NCBI GenBank assembly: GCA_028274465.1
Contig: CM051458.1
Span: forward strand, 17,747,566 to 17,811,565
DNA from: Plantago ovata
Lineage: Eukaryota > Streptophyta > Magnoliopsida > Lamiales > Plantaginaceae
Direction: 5' to 3'
DNA length: 64,000 bases
Shown: positions 54,652-64,000 of the stretch, one piece after another
How the letters are laid out: every line of letters starts with the position of its first letter
How positions within the stretch are numbered: position 1 is the stretch's first letter
Notes under the pieces: model-generated
What the model saw: only the letters and a program-made list of their open reading frames with translations
The model's database searches: none
What the model was told of the DNA's origin: nothing
Program-made: the position numbers and the translations under genes

Positions 54652-56141
54652 TGTTGGTCCCTTTAAACAACAAGAAAAGACTAGAGGGGGGGGGTGAATA
54701 GTCTTTTCAAACTTTTGTCGTTTAAAACTTTCTCAGCAAGTACTTATTACTTTACAGTAATGAGGTTGCTGATACTTAACTTTCTCAGCAAGCGTAAGTT
54801 ACTTTACAGTAGCTTGGTTTGCTGATACTTAAAATCAGAGAGCGGAAGTCTTTGAAACGATAAGTGCTTTTTCAGCAAGTAAAGAGTTTCAGCAAGTGAT
54901 GTGAGTGACTGTGTACAAACAGATATAATTTGCTGAAAGCTAAATGCAGAAAGTAAATCACACAAACACTTTTAGAGTGGTATCTGAGAGTGGCGTAATC
55001 TCCCAACTAATCCACTTTGTCCTTTCTAGGACTGAATCCACTAAGATATGATTGAGGTTCCTTACAATCTCCTATCTAAAGCGATTCAACAGAAACCAAA
55101 GCACACTTGCTTTGTCTCCAACCTAAACTAGAGAAGTCAACCTTGTTTCTGGTGTCAAGACTTGTTCTTATTCGAAAGAAAGAACACTTAACTAATTTCT
55201 TAGCCGAGTTTGTTCTACTTCTTCACAAGTAGCGTTTTCAAGCTTTAAGTCTTGGAACGGATCAATGGCAGTAAGAGTGTTTGAAGGTTTGTGAATTTTA
55301 AGCACAAGTGAAAGTTTGATCACGTTGTTGACACACTTCAACTCTTTGCCGGATGACCTCTATTTATAGTGCAAGTAAGGAGCCGTTTGAATTTCAAATT
55401 CTAAGGCTTTTGTTCCTTAACATGTCACTATCTTGCTTTTGTACTTTCAGCAGCAACCTTTGTTTGTCTTCTAGTCTTTATGTCCTTTGTGTGTAAGCTT
55501 TGCATTAAATGCACCTTTGAATAGAGTTCAAACAGTAACAATGGAGCGCAAAATCACGTACATTCAGCAAGAGGTCACATATGTTCATCAGCAAGTGTTC
55601 ATTCTCAGTTTCAGCAAGCACAACCTACTCTGTCTTTCAGATTTTCACTTATGCAATGCTGTTGCTGAAAATTTCACTTTCTGAGCAACACGTGCCTTAC
55701 CAGTCTTCAGCAATCTTCAAGTCTTCAAGTCTTCAAGTCTTCAGATCTTCAAAAGTCTTCAAGATTCTGACCGGTTTCTTATTTGCTTCAATAATTTGTT
55801 TGTAATAAACAAAATACATCTTCAGCAAATGCTTCAATAGGTTATTTTCTTTTCAGAAAATAAGATACATCAAACCTAAGCATCAAGAAGATATTTTCTT
55901 TTCAGAAAATAAAATACATCATACGCAAATGTGTCAATAAATTAATTTCTTCACAGAAATTAAAGTACGTCATCCACAAAAGAAATAACTTATCTAACAC
56001 CTATCTAAGTCATCAGCAAACGTTCCTCTTTTACAATGTCCTTAAAATTCTAAATTCCTATGGACCTTAAGAGTACTAGTTACTGGACTGTTCCTAATTT
56101 AGCATGGTTAATTGCTCATCAAAATTACAAGTTTCCTAACA
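54652..56141 (-). repeat. Element F 5' LTR
   Basis: 1490 bp. Near-identical to 41830-43513 apart from the missing 194-bp block (joined within TTGTTTCT at about 55145). The TATA box (minus) is at about 55360. It is followed by TSD AGATT at 56142-56146. Confidence 0.93.
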
Positions 56142-56954
56142 AGATTGCTATATGCCTAGGAAGGAGGTAGTGTGAGATTGTGTGATCCTTTGTTTGCAAC
56201 CTATTCTTTCGAATATGTTCGGGGAGGGGGTTAAGCTATCATTAGACTTGTTTTTCATTTTGTGTCGTGAGTTTATTTTTCTTTTTCGTAAATTTTGTAC
56301 TCCAACCTATTCTTTCGAATAGGTTTGGGGAGGTCGTTTGTGTGTCATTTTTGTTTTCTTTTTCGTTGTGCTACTGCTGGCTTAAAAAATCGAAAAAAAA
56401 GAAAAAGAAAAATTCCAGAAAAAAGAAAAAAAACAAGAAAAGGAAAAAAAGAAAAAAAAAGAAAAGACCCCAAAAAAGCAAGGAAGGGTCCAAAAAAAAG
56501 AGCCAAAAAGCAGTTTAGCAAAGTTTTGTGTCTCCATTTCCAATTCTTGTAATGTTAGTAATCGTGTTGTAATTTTCTATCTTTTCTTTTCGTTTGAGTG
56601 TCATCCGTTCAAGACCACCCTCGTCCTGCCATTCAGGAAGTGGTGAATAGCTTAAGGCTTTGCTCGAGAGATGGGTAAAATAGGGGAGTGTTATCTTTTT
56701 TAGGGAACCCTCCTTCGTTTGATGAGAGCCAGTATTGGTTCGACCTCTTTGAGGAAAAGTCTTAACTTGGTGAACAACAGTAAGTCCTCAGTTTCATAGG
56801 CACAGTATGGTTTTTGTTCATATGTTTTTTGATAGATTCAATAGATTAGTTCATTTCATTTGGCATGAGACTCCATTTTTTGTGTTGCATTGTTTTTTGC
56901 ATTAGAGTCTAGCTTAGTTGCTTGAGGACAAGCAAAGGTTCGGTTTGGGGAGTT
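56142..56954 (+). repeat. Element D tandem unit 5, right part
   Basis: Continues unit 5 after the copia element. The first hairpin is damaged (GAATATG). About 195 bp are deleted near 56803 (GGCACAG joined to TATGGTTT). It ends with the PPT before the 3' LTR. Confidence 0.88.
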
Positions 56955-58140
56955 TGATGAATGTGTATTTTACACTTTCATTTGAGTCTTTTTCACCTAT
57001 TTTAGCTATCCTCTATGTTAATTTAGCTTTAGTTTAGTGCATTTTATTAGAATAGTGTCACGTTTCCCTTTAGTTTGTATTTTACAGGTTTTTGGTGAAA
57101 AACGAGGTTTTCCGGGCAATTATATTAAAGTAGAAAAGGAATTGGTGTTCCGAAGGCCTAATTGGAGTATCTAGAAGATTCCGGATAGGATTTGAAGTCT
57201 AGGGGTCGAGTCTGAAAGCTAAAAGGTCACTAGAAGGCAAAAACCAAGTCCGAAAAGGAAAAGAAATCCAAAAACGCGTTTCTGGCCGACTGAAGGTCCC
57301 GGGTGAGTCGCCCGGGACGTGGGGTGAATCGCCCCACACCAGGCGAATCGCCCGGTGTGTGGGGCCACTCGCCCCACACCTGCCGAATGCCTATATATAG
57401 TTGCTCAGTTTTCTCCGTTTTTCATACTTTTCCAGACCTTTTCTCTCACCTTTCTCAGTAGTTTTAGGTAGGAATTCTCCAGAGCCTGTTCTGGGGGTTC
57501 TTAGCTTAGGAGATACTTTTTCTTAGCGTTTTGGAGCTTGTAAGATCGCGATTCTTTGGAGATTGACAACCTTCGGTAACATTGTATCTTATAGTTTTTC
57601 TATTTATATTTATATATCTTTCATCATGTCTTCATTCATTCGTGGTATGATTTATGTTGATTGCATGACATCTATGAGTATCTAAACTTCTCGTTGGTGA
57701 TAGTATGTGATATCTTAGCGAAGGGTTAATAATTATGCTAATGGCTATATCGTGCATTATACTTTGAGTTATTGCTTTATTTCTTTGATCTATCTAAATC
57801 TCTATCTTCGTAGTGTTGAATAATTACGGAACACAACTGGACAATTCATTGATCAAAGATCTCTATGCAAAACCGGGGAATTTATGCATGATTATTAACC
57901 TGCTATGCTTTGAATGACCATACTATCACCAATCTCCATTATCTGCTAAGAAAAATCTTTGCTAAGTCGTCTGTTGATTTTATATTCTTAACTTAGATTA
58001 GATAAAGCTAGTTATAGTCCTTAGAGATCGACACTCGAGGTTAGTCTACTGCTACACTACGGTTTTCGTTGTAGTTGTGAATTGCCTTTGGCTAAATACA
58101 AATTTATTTGATTAATTGAGTCTGACAAACCGGTTCATCA
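56955..58140 (+). repeat. Element D 3' LTR
   Basis: 1186 bp, complete, ending CCGGTTCATCA. Unlike the truncated LTR pieces in the array, it carries the full palindrome cluster (57297-57378) and TATA box (about 57392). It is followed by TSD ACTAT at 58141-58145. Confidence 0.92.
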
Positions 58141-58145
58141 ACTAT

Positions 58146-58867
58146 CACCAACTAGAAACTTAGCTACTCATATCAAAATCGAAATCAACACAAGCAATCA
58201 TAGATGAAAACATAATTGAATTCAAAGATAGAGTATGAAAAAGGTGAGATACAAAGTTACCACCGAGGGTTGTCAATCTCCGGTGAATTGCTAAACTCAC
58301 AAGTTTCTAGAAAGGTGAGATCAAAAGATGTTTGAATCTCTACCTTCGTGCTACAAATTGCTAAGATAAAGTAGTTCTAAGAGAAAAAATACCCAGAACA
58401 AGCTCTAGGGTTTATGTCTACAACATTATGATCTAAGATATGAAAATTCACAACTTTACAAATATATATCTGACTGTCGGAACCTCCTAGGCGGACCGCC
58501 GAACACCACACGGACCGCCTGGGGTGCCAGGCGGTGCGCCTGGCACGGGCAGAGAGTTGCCCGTTCTCTTCTTCCTCCAAGTCATCGATTTTTGGCCTTG
58601 AGCACGGTTTTGAGCTCCGAAACTCGGTCATTTGGCCTGGAAACATGTCCCGGTACTCCTTGACACACCACGGGTGATCTCGTTGCACCAAAACTTCAAT
58701 GTTTCGCCTTGATTCATATCCCAATGTGCGATTTTCACCTAAATCCTGAAAATAACAAAGAAAATGGAAACGTGACACTATTCTAACAAAATGCACTAAA
58801 ATGCATGCAAGAGGTAGCTAAATTGGTGAAAAAGACCCGAATGATAGTGTAAAAAACACTGTCATCA
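58146..58867 (-). repeat. Element C 5' LTR, outer part
   Basis: Continues the LTR at 29974-30539 after element D (722 bp), ending TGTCATCA at 58867. The palindromes at 58489-58545 have AGGCG/CGCCT arms. A TATATATA-like TATA box (minus) is near 58462. Confidence 0.85.
58489..58545. promoter_or_regulatory. GC palindrome cluster of element C (AGGCG-type arms)
   Basis: GGCGGACCGCC, a partial CGGACCGCCT, and at 58525-58545 a perfect palindrome with arms TGCCAGGCG and CGCCTGGCA around GTG. Same core GCG-NNN-CGC and same position upstream of the TATA box as in the other LTRs. Confidence 0.7.
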
Positions 58868-59175
58868 GTCCATGAAAAAAAAAACAAAGAACCAAGTTAC
58901 AAAGATATAGGAAAAACTGTGAGCAACTCTAACACAAGAACTCCCCTGAAGCACTGCATGTCTGCATGACATCTCTGCATAATTGTTCATTCTGGGTACC
59001 TATCAAACACAAATTCTAATATCAATAATGTGCTCATTTTTTATCAGTTTTTTAAACTTGAATGTTATCAATTTCAATACAAAAGTGTTACTGTGACTTC
59101 TTAATTTCATGGAAACAGGACCATATAAAAGACAGGCATACATTAACCTGAGCAAGAAATTTGAAGAGTATTACC
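58868..59175. other. Unassigned stretch beside element C
   Basis: AT-rich. It may be the 3' flank of the NLR gene. No gene or repeat is recognised. Confidence 0.4.
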
Positions 59176-59364
59176 TTATGTCACCACGAGTAATTTCATG
59201 CTTGAATGAACCTTCTTTGAGGCCTTTAGATATGCCGCCTTCTTTTCCAAATTCGCCTGATTTGTTTCCGCAGAAGAAACTACACCTTGTGTGACACGTT
59301 CCAAGGACAAGAGCTCAAGGCTTTCACCGGTGACCGAAGGGACTTCAATGAGGTTCTCACAGTT

Positions 59365-60752
59365 GTTCATAAAAGAATATATGATCGATATAACTTACTT
59401 TTAGAACAAATTATACCGTCTGTACGTCACCGTCGAAATAAAAGTTGTCAACTGCCACTACAAGGATTTTGAAGAACTGAGGCACTTTTTAAGGCCTATA
59501 ACTGCACTTATAAGTGCCGGCATAGGTAGTACCAGCACTATATAAATGGAGAGCTCTCGCCTGGTATTGATGCAGCCGACGGCGGTGTATTACGGCGGTG
59601 CAAAATTCTTCGGTGGCTGCTAATGAAATAGAACGACCAGCTAGGGTTTCTTCACCATTAGTGAAGTATAGAGAAAGAGAGTACGGGAATTCATCTTAAG
59701 GCTAAATGATAGATCTTTGAAATCCGTGTGAATTTGATTTGCGAACTCAGCCCTTGGCACGGAATGAGAACGGCGGCGCTTCGAATAAGATGTCGTATCA
59801 ACCCTGGTCTAAAACGGCAGCTTATTAAAATCACCGGGCTAAGCGTTATGTGATCTAAACTTTGAGAGAGCTGAGGCCTTTGGGCAAATGCAATCCTATA
59901 AGTGCCTTCTTAGACCCTTTTTCTTGTAATGTGCCTAAACAACTTTGCAGTTCTGACTGGTAAACCGGCATAATAAAATAAGCAAACACAAGATTTATAT
60001 ATTAAAGTTAACGTTTAGTGGAAAGTAATGAACACTTGTGTTTACCAAATTTTCAAGCATCTTTAGATAGCTACTCGATGCCCAGTCAAGGCAGAAAATC
60101 ACTAAGATCAATCTTGTTCGTACAATGCTCGAACACACAATATCTCGCTTAGAAAAACAACACTAGTTACCTAACGATGATGCAAAGCCACCATCTGCCT
60201 ATTCTACTCTCAATACGCTGTTAGAGAGACCTAGAATATAAACTAGTTTAAAGAGTCTAAACAAACAACTAAAAGAAAGAATGAAGTGAAGCTCTCAGAT
60301 TGTACAGAATTGCTTCGAAATCTGTAATCTTCCTTCTGTCGATCCTGGGGTATTTATAGTGTTGTAAAACTAAGTTCGATTACCACCAGGTCTTCTCTTA
60401 ATTCTGACTTCTAATTGGAACCTTCAAGACACGTCAATCTTCATAAGGTAATCACAACTTCAATAAGAATCCTTTTTCTTTTCGAGTTCCTTATCAAAGT
60501 CGGTTTCTCTTCTTGAATTCGTGTTTTCCTTTTCCTTCCAGTCTTTCCTTGCTATGACAATTCCTACAAGTAAAAACGTCTTGCACACATAAACAAATAC
60601 AACTGTGGAACTAGTTATTGTATTAAAAAAGATAAGATCAATAAATAGGCTAAGTGTGACAATTACGGCAGATAGAAGTTGAGTGAAAAACTCAGACAAC
60701 GGCGTAGTCAACTTCTAACTAACCTATAGTAGAAAAGGCCACACTTACAGTT
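59365..60752. mobile_element. Unidentified insertion in the NLR (contains a mini-CACTA)
   Basis: The NLR frame breaks after AACTGT and resumes after a second AACTGT (ACAGTT on the plus strand at 59359-59364 and 60747-60752), so about 1.39 kb is inserted with a 6-bp flanking repeat. The ends show no clear TIR or TG..CA. The 60000-60740 part looks like a degraded minus-strand LTR, with a CTATAAATA box near 60350. It may be a copia solo LTR; type unproven. Confidence 0.5.
59456..59931. mobile_element. Miniature CACTA element (476 bp)
   Basis: Begins CACTACAAGGATTTTG and ends CTTTTTCTTGTAATG (reverse complement CATTACAAGAAAAAG), with TSD TGC at 59453-59455 and 59932-59934. The subterminal motif TATAAGTGCC and its reverse complement occur near both ends. 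The interior (59545-59860) contains 5'-UTR-like sequence (GCTAGGGTTTCTTCACC) and a TATATAAATGG box, possibly a captured host gene fragment. It has no transposase. It is unrelated in motif to the CACTA at 1-1612. Confidence 0.8.
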
Positions 60753-60792
60753 CAGCACAAGAAATTTCAGTTTGGGGAAAGGATTTCCAATG

Positions 60793-61078
60793 TGTTCGAG
60801 AATTAATATAAATGACTAGATTCCGTTCCTCCCCAATAGTTTAAACTTTTGGGAGAGTTTGAATTTTATCATGGTATCAGAGTCATCAGGCTCACGCCAC
60901 CTGGGTTCGAACCTCCCCGGAGACAAACTCCGCCCCATATTAAATTCCAACTCGATTGGACTCCCAAAGAGGTTGAAATCGGCCACGAGTGCGGGGGAGT
61001 GTTGGAGAATTAATATAAATTACTAGATTCCGTTTCTCCCTAACAGCTTAAGCTTTTGGGAGAGTTGGAATTCTATCA
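60793..61078. mobile_element. TRIM (miniature LTR retrotransposon, 286 bp)
   Basis: Two 79-bp direct repeats (60793-60871 and 61000-61078), TGTT(C/G)GAGAATTAATA...TATCA, flank a 128-bp interior. The interior starts with TGGTATCAGAG (tRNA-iMet primer-binding site) and ends with a GCGGGGGAG purine tract. TSD CAATG is at 60788-60792 and 61079-61083. It sits in the LRR frame (WTTI/GNPF). It has no coding capacity. Confidence 0.9.
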
Positions 61079-61802
61079 CAATGGTTGTCCAATATATTCG
61101 CTCAGTTGCCCTCTCAATGTGCAAGAGTTCCAGGCGGCAAAAGCCAGAATATTCAGCCTCCCATTGTCTTCCTCTAAATGCATTTTCCTTGAGTTTAAGA
61201 GACTCCAGAAAACTGAGGTTCGACAATACTTCCATCTTGTTCCTATCCAGATAAGTGCTGCACAATACTAGTATTTTCAGATGTGGTGGGAAACCCTGTG
61301 TATTAGGTATGCGACGCAATGGACCTTCGCCAGCAACACCATTAGTTCCTTCATGTATTATAGCTTCAACTTGTTGAGCTTCTCCAAGATTTCAAAGCAG
61401 CTTAAACTTGAAATTTTGTTCAAGTTGCCTTGAATGCCTAATGTGATCAGGTTCTTCGCCCTTCTAAAAATGTCATTCGTGCAACTTTCAACTGATAGCC
61501 TGCTAAGCGTTTGAAGGTTGTCTCCACCTTCACCTTTCCTATCTCTCGATCCTCAAGATAATGGATGATTTTGTCTTTAAATCCCTCAGCTGTCTCATCT
61601 TCCAGATATCTACTTTCATCTCGAGGGTGTGAGAGGAGATATCAACTGATAGAGTCTGCAGGTTCAAGAGATCAGAGATGTTCTTTGGAAGACTCGTGCA
61701 CTAATCCATTACAAGAGTAAGGTATCCTAAGTGGAGTAGTTGCACAAGCTTTTTCTTCATATGCACTTCATGTTCTTGAATAATTAGGGAATGTTTTGGG
61801 AC

Positions 61803-63393
61803 TGTTGGTGTCGGAATATGCCCAATCCCCAAGGGCGTCTAAGAGCGTACTAGGGCATCATGGGATGGCCATGATAGAAAGGTCCGATTACCCATCACCA
61901 TGGTCCGACCAGACAAGAGACTAGGCAAAATAGCCTAAGTCCATATGTTCAACCTAGAAGTACAACTGCCCTACTAGCCATTGAGCTGCCATACTAGCAT
62001 GGTGACGCCCTACTAGCAAGACAAAGCCCTAGTATCCACCATCTAGGAGGAAGGCAAGCCAGGCGAAGAGCTCCTCGGACTTCACCACAACCTCCGGCTA
62101 CATAGGGTCGCCCTAGTAGCACTCCGAGAGGAATAAGTCTGGTGCCCTTCTGCCCTACTAGCACTGGTAGTCGGACGAGTGCCCTTCTGCCCTACTACCA
62201 CAGGTGGCCGGACATAACTCCTTACGTCAAGGAAGAATCAACATATCCCAAGGAAAAGATGGTCCTCGAACCTTAGGAGCTCGGCGGTCGCCCTACTACC
62301 CCGTCTCGACGGTAGTGACACCCGCCCTAGGAGCACTTTGGTACCAAGGAACACCATTTTACCCCTGCCAACCCTAGTGGAAGATCTGGGCCAAAGCCCA
62401 TGGGTCACTCCAAATGGGCCTAAGCCCATGAAAGACTCAATCATGGCCGGACATTTGTCACAATCCTAAGTGACCAGGCAATATTCTATTGCTAGTATAA
62501 ATATGGGCTCACTCAAATCAAGGTATCAATCATTCACTCATTAGGACATCCCATCACACTACTTTCTCACTCAACATTTACTAGGGAAGCCTACTAAATC
62601 GCTACGCGTAAAGTTGTCCCTCCGGCTTGATCATTGACAAGCCGGGCTTGTGGCACTAACCCCCCCTCTTGCTAAGTTATACCTCAGGTCCTAGGTACAG
62701 TACGGAAGGCACTTGAAGTGAGAAGGAAGCTCTATGACCTTCGCCCTACGACCACGATCCAGAGGAAAGCACTAATTACCTATCAACATCGCCCTACGGC
62801 CACGATCAAAAAGTTACCCTCGCCCTACTAGCACGGTCCAAAAGATGGTTAATCCCAAAAGTAGTACCCGTCTTGCGACCGCTGTCGTCGGACCCCCACC
62901 TGCTCGTCATTGGGGCCATCCCCCGTTAGGAGGCAGAGGCAGGGGAAGGGGGCGAGGCAACGGTGGTTGGCCAGTTAGAAATGATAATGTTGATGACTAC
63001 ACGGACGCTGACTTGCTCGATGGAGCCCCTGCGAGCGTCACTGCTCCGGAGGAAAGGGTTGATGAAAATGTGCCCCAGGGAATCCCCGTCAGATCCGGTT
63101 TTGGTGCATTGAGACATTCCGCTCAAACGGTCCCAAGGCAAGCTCAACAGGTCCCAAGGCAAGCTCAACCGGTCCCAAGGCAAGCCCAGCCAGCAGCAAT
63201 CAACGTCACCCTTCCCAATGGGCGAGTAGTTCGTCCCGCGGACTATGGATTCACGAAGGGGTAATACGGATTGTTCATCCTGACCATCCAAGGGTGCCTA
63301 GGAGAAAATGAGGCAGCAAGAATAGAGGAAGAAAAAAGGGCCCAAAGGCAGCCCCAAGTGCCAGAACCCGCACCAATTCAGGCAAGAGCATAT
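61803..63393 (+). mobile_element. Element G: start of an unrelated LTR retrotransposon
   Basis: A TGTTGGTGTCGG start interrupts the NLR at 61803 (possible TSD GGGAC; the right side is outside the window). LTR-like sequence carries a TATA box TATAAATA at 62496-62503. About ten degenerate copies of a CCCTACTAGCAC motif lie between about 61970 and 62850. A Gag-like ORF follows. The LTR end and primer-binding site could not be located. It is interrupted at 63394 by LTR E. Confidence 0.6.
62845..63264 (+). CDS. Element G N-terminal ORF, Gag-like (139 aa)
   Basis: ATG 62845 to TAA 63262-63264. It has a Gly/Arg-rich block (GGRGRGRGRGNGGW), an acidic segment, and three to four repeats of a VPRQAQ unit near residues 95-118. 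No capsid or zinc-knuckle domain is reached. The frame after the stop (63265-63360) is still coding-like and Glu/Arg/Gln-rich, so a stop or frameshift may have split a longer Gag. Assigned to Gag by position only. Confidence 0.45.
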   Translation: MVNPKSSTRLATAVVGPPPARHWGHPPLGGRGRGRGRGNGGWPVRNDNVDDYTDADLLDGAPASVTAPEERVDENVPQGIPVRSGFGALRHSAQTVPRQAQQVPRQAQPVPRQAQPAAINVTLPNGRVVRPADYGFTKG

Positions 63394-64000
63394 TGATGAA
63401 TGTGTATTTTACACTTTCATTCGAGTCTTTTTCACCTATTTTAGCTATCCTCTATGTTAATTTAGCTATATTTTAGTGCATTTTATTAGAATAGTGTCAC
63501 GTTTCCCTTTAGATTTTATTTTACAGGTTTTGGTTGAAATTCGAAGATTTCCGGGCAATTATATTGAAGTTGACAAGGAATTGGTGTTCCAGAAGCCTAT
63601 TTGGAGTATCTGAAGGTTTCCGGATAGGATTTGGAGTCTAGGGGCCGCATCTGGAGGTTAGAAGGCTACTAGAAGTCAGAAACCGAGTCCGAAAAGGGGA
63701 AGAAATCCAAAAACACGTCGAAAACGCAGAATTCCGCAAAAAAACCGCCGGGCGAACCGCCGCATATGTGGGGCGAACCACCCCACACCGGGAAAACCGC
63801 CGGGTGTGTGGGGCGAACCGCTCCACAGTAATTCGAAGCCTATATATAGTTGCTCAGTTTTCTCCGAAAATCATATCTTTCCAGACCTACTTTCTCACCT
63901 CTCTCTGTAGTTTTAGGTAGGGACTTCCCAGAGCCTGTTCTGGGGGTTCCGTAGCTTAGGGGACTCTTTTTCATAGCAGTTTGGAGCTTGTAGGATCGCA
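63394..64000 (+). mobile_element. Element E: LTR of the O/B family, running off the window
   Basis: TGATGAATGTGTATTTTACAC start, following the B LTR closely to the window end. The palindrome cluster is at 63748-63828 with several mutated arms, and the TATA box at about 63841. The left TSD would be CATAT (63389-63393). It cannot be decided whether it is a solo LTR or a full element. Confidence 0.88.

Larger units (their letters stand above)
41830..56141 (-). mobile_element. Element F: large Ty1/copia retrotransposon with two extra ORFs
   Basis: 14.3 kb on the minus strand, LTRs 41830-43513 (3') and 54652-56141 (5'), TSD AGATT (41825-41829, 56142-56146). The primer-binding site matches tRNA-iMet, and the PPT adjoins the 3' LTR. 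Gene order gag, protease, integrase, RT is the copia order. The RT is cut off after the YVDD motif and RNase H is missing. Two long ORFs follow pol in the envelope-like position. With several stops and frameshifts in pol it cannot replicate alone. Confidence 0.93.
30540..58140 (+). mobile_element. Element D: non-autonomous Athila-like element with internal tandem amplification
   Basis: 5' LTR 30540-31732, 3' LTR 56955-58140, TSD ACTAT (30535-30539, 58141-58145), inserted in the LTR of C. It has a tRNA-Asp PBS, a short gag-like ORF (265 codons) and no protease or pol. Downstream of gag, a unit made of the 3' UTR plus the first 418 bp of the LTR is repeated in tandem. The copia element F lies in the last unit. 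Without F the element is about 13.3 kb. Confidence 0.9.
27754..58867 (-). mobile_element. Element C: decayed gag-pro element, 5' half, split by element D
   Basis: A minus-strand member of the A/B lineage. Present are the 5' LTR (58146-58867 plus 29974-30539), PBS, leader and gag-protease, which is cut at 27754 inside the last codons (GLAAFVHLP) and fused to the LTR of O. The 3' UTR and 3' LTR are missing. The 5' LTR is interrupted by element D with TSD ACTAT. The outer end of the LTR is at 58867, followed by GTCCA; its partner TSD was lost with the 3' end. Confidence 0.85.
59176..61802 (-). pseudogene. NB-LRR disease-resistance gene (R1 / late-blight type), LRR fragment, broken
   Basis: Minus-strand leucine-rich repeats, upstream to downstream: LVQLLHLGYLTLVMD-stop, SLPKNISDLLNLQTLSVDIS, KVDIWKMRQLRDLKTKS, FRRAKNLITLGIQGNL, FPPHLKILVLCSTYL, LSNLSFLESLKLKENAFRG, FCRLELLHIE, FPKLKFLVLNC, then CENLIEVPSVTGESLELLSLE to a stop at 59176. 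The pattern matches the C-terminal LRR of R1-like coiled-coil NLRs, which detect pathogen effectors. The NB-ARC part is not in the window; the upstream end is cut by element G at 61803. Stops (about 61709), frameshifts (61340-61560), a TRIM and a 1.4-kb insert make it non-functional. This is the only host gene seen. Confidence 0.8.

Noticed and set aside
58377..58796. 139-codon minus-strand ORF
   Set aside because: It lies wholly within the LTR of element C, spans the palindromes and TATA region and shows no domain.
62926..63291. 121-codon minus-strand ORF
   Set aside because: It lies opposite the Gag-like ORF of element G; its repeats mirror the VPRQAQ repeats.

Overview
The window is plant nuclear DNA, almost certainly from a eudicot. 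It is an extreme pile-up of nested transposable elements, and the only host gene visible is a broken NB-LRR resistance gene of the R1 (late-blight resistance) type. That NLR type hints at an asterid; this is inference. There are no rRNA, tRNA or CRISPR features. Most boundaries below rest on LTR ends (TG...CA) and matching target-site duplications (TSDs) read directly from the sequence.

Left part, 1-27753. The 3' end of a CACTA transposon (1-1612, TNPA-like exons plus subterminal repeats) lies inside the gag of an Athila-type Ty3/gypsy element, called O. O is cut into pieces by further insertions. Element A (3501-12450, minus strand, TSD CCTAG), a solo LTR (12470-13869, TSD GAAAC) and element B (15508-23760, plus strand, TSD GTTTG) split it. 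Joined across these, O reads gag-protease (1613-3500), RT-RNase H (13870-15507), integrase (23761-25027), 3' UTR and a damaged 3' LTR (26461-27753). A and B have LTRs and 3' UTRs related to O but no pol. They carry a different gag-protease, which is intact in B (717 aa) and broken in A. A also has an extra ORF (ORF2).

Middle, 27754-58867. A fourth relative, C (minus strand, decayed gag-protease), is fused to the end of the O LTR by a deletion. Element D (30540-58140, TSD ACTAT) sits in the 5' LTR of C. D has only a short gag, and its 3' half is amplified into a tandem array with a period of about 2057 bp (32929 onward, four full units plus a fifth). A large Ty1/copia element, F (41830-56141, minus strand, TSD AGATT), sits in the fifth unit. 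F has gag, a damaged pol lacking the end of RT and all of RNase H, and two long downstream ORFs (911 and 846 codons) of unknown function.

Right part, 58868-64000. Fragments of an NLR leucine-rich-repeat region (minus strand, 59176-61802) are broken by an unidentified insert, a 476-bp mini-CACTA (TSD TGC), a 286-bp TRIM (TSD CAATG) and the start of an unrelated LTR element, G. G is in turn hit by a further B/O-type LTR, E, which runs off the window.

The best candidates for something undescribed are four. First, arrays of short GC-rich palindromes (core GCG-NNN-CGC) just upstream of the LTR TATA boxes, whose arms change between families while the palindromes persist. Second, a pol-less gag-protease + ORF2 lineage sharing LTRs and 3' UTR with pol-bearing O. 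Third, hairpin plus G-rich motifs duplicated in the 3' UTR. Fourth, in F, massive dispersal of the hexamer CAGCAA through coding and non-coding DNA, together with three in-frame mini-introns and an in-frame amber codon in its extra ORFs.
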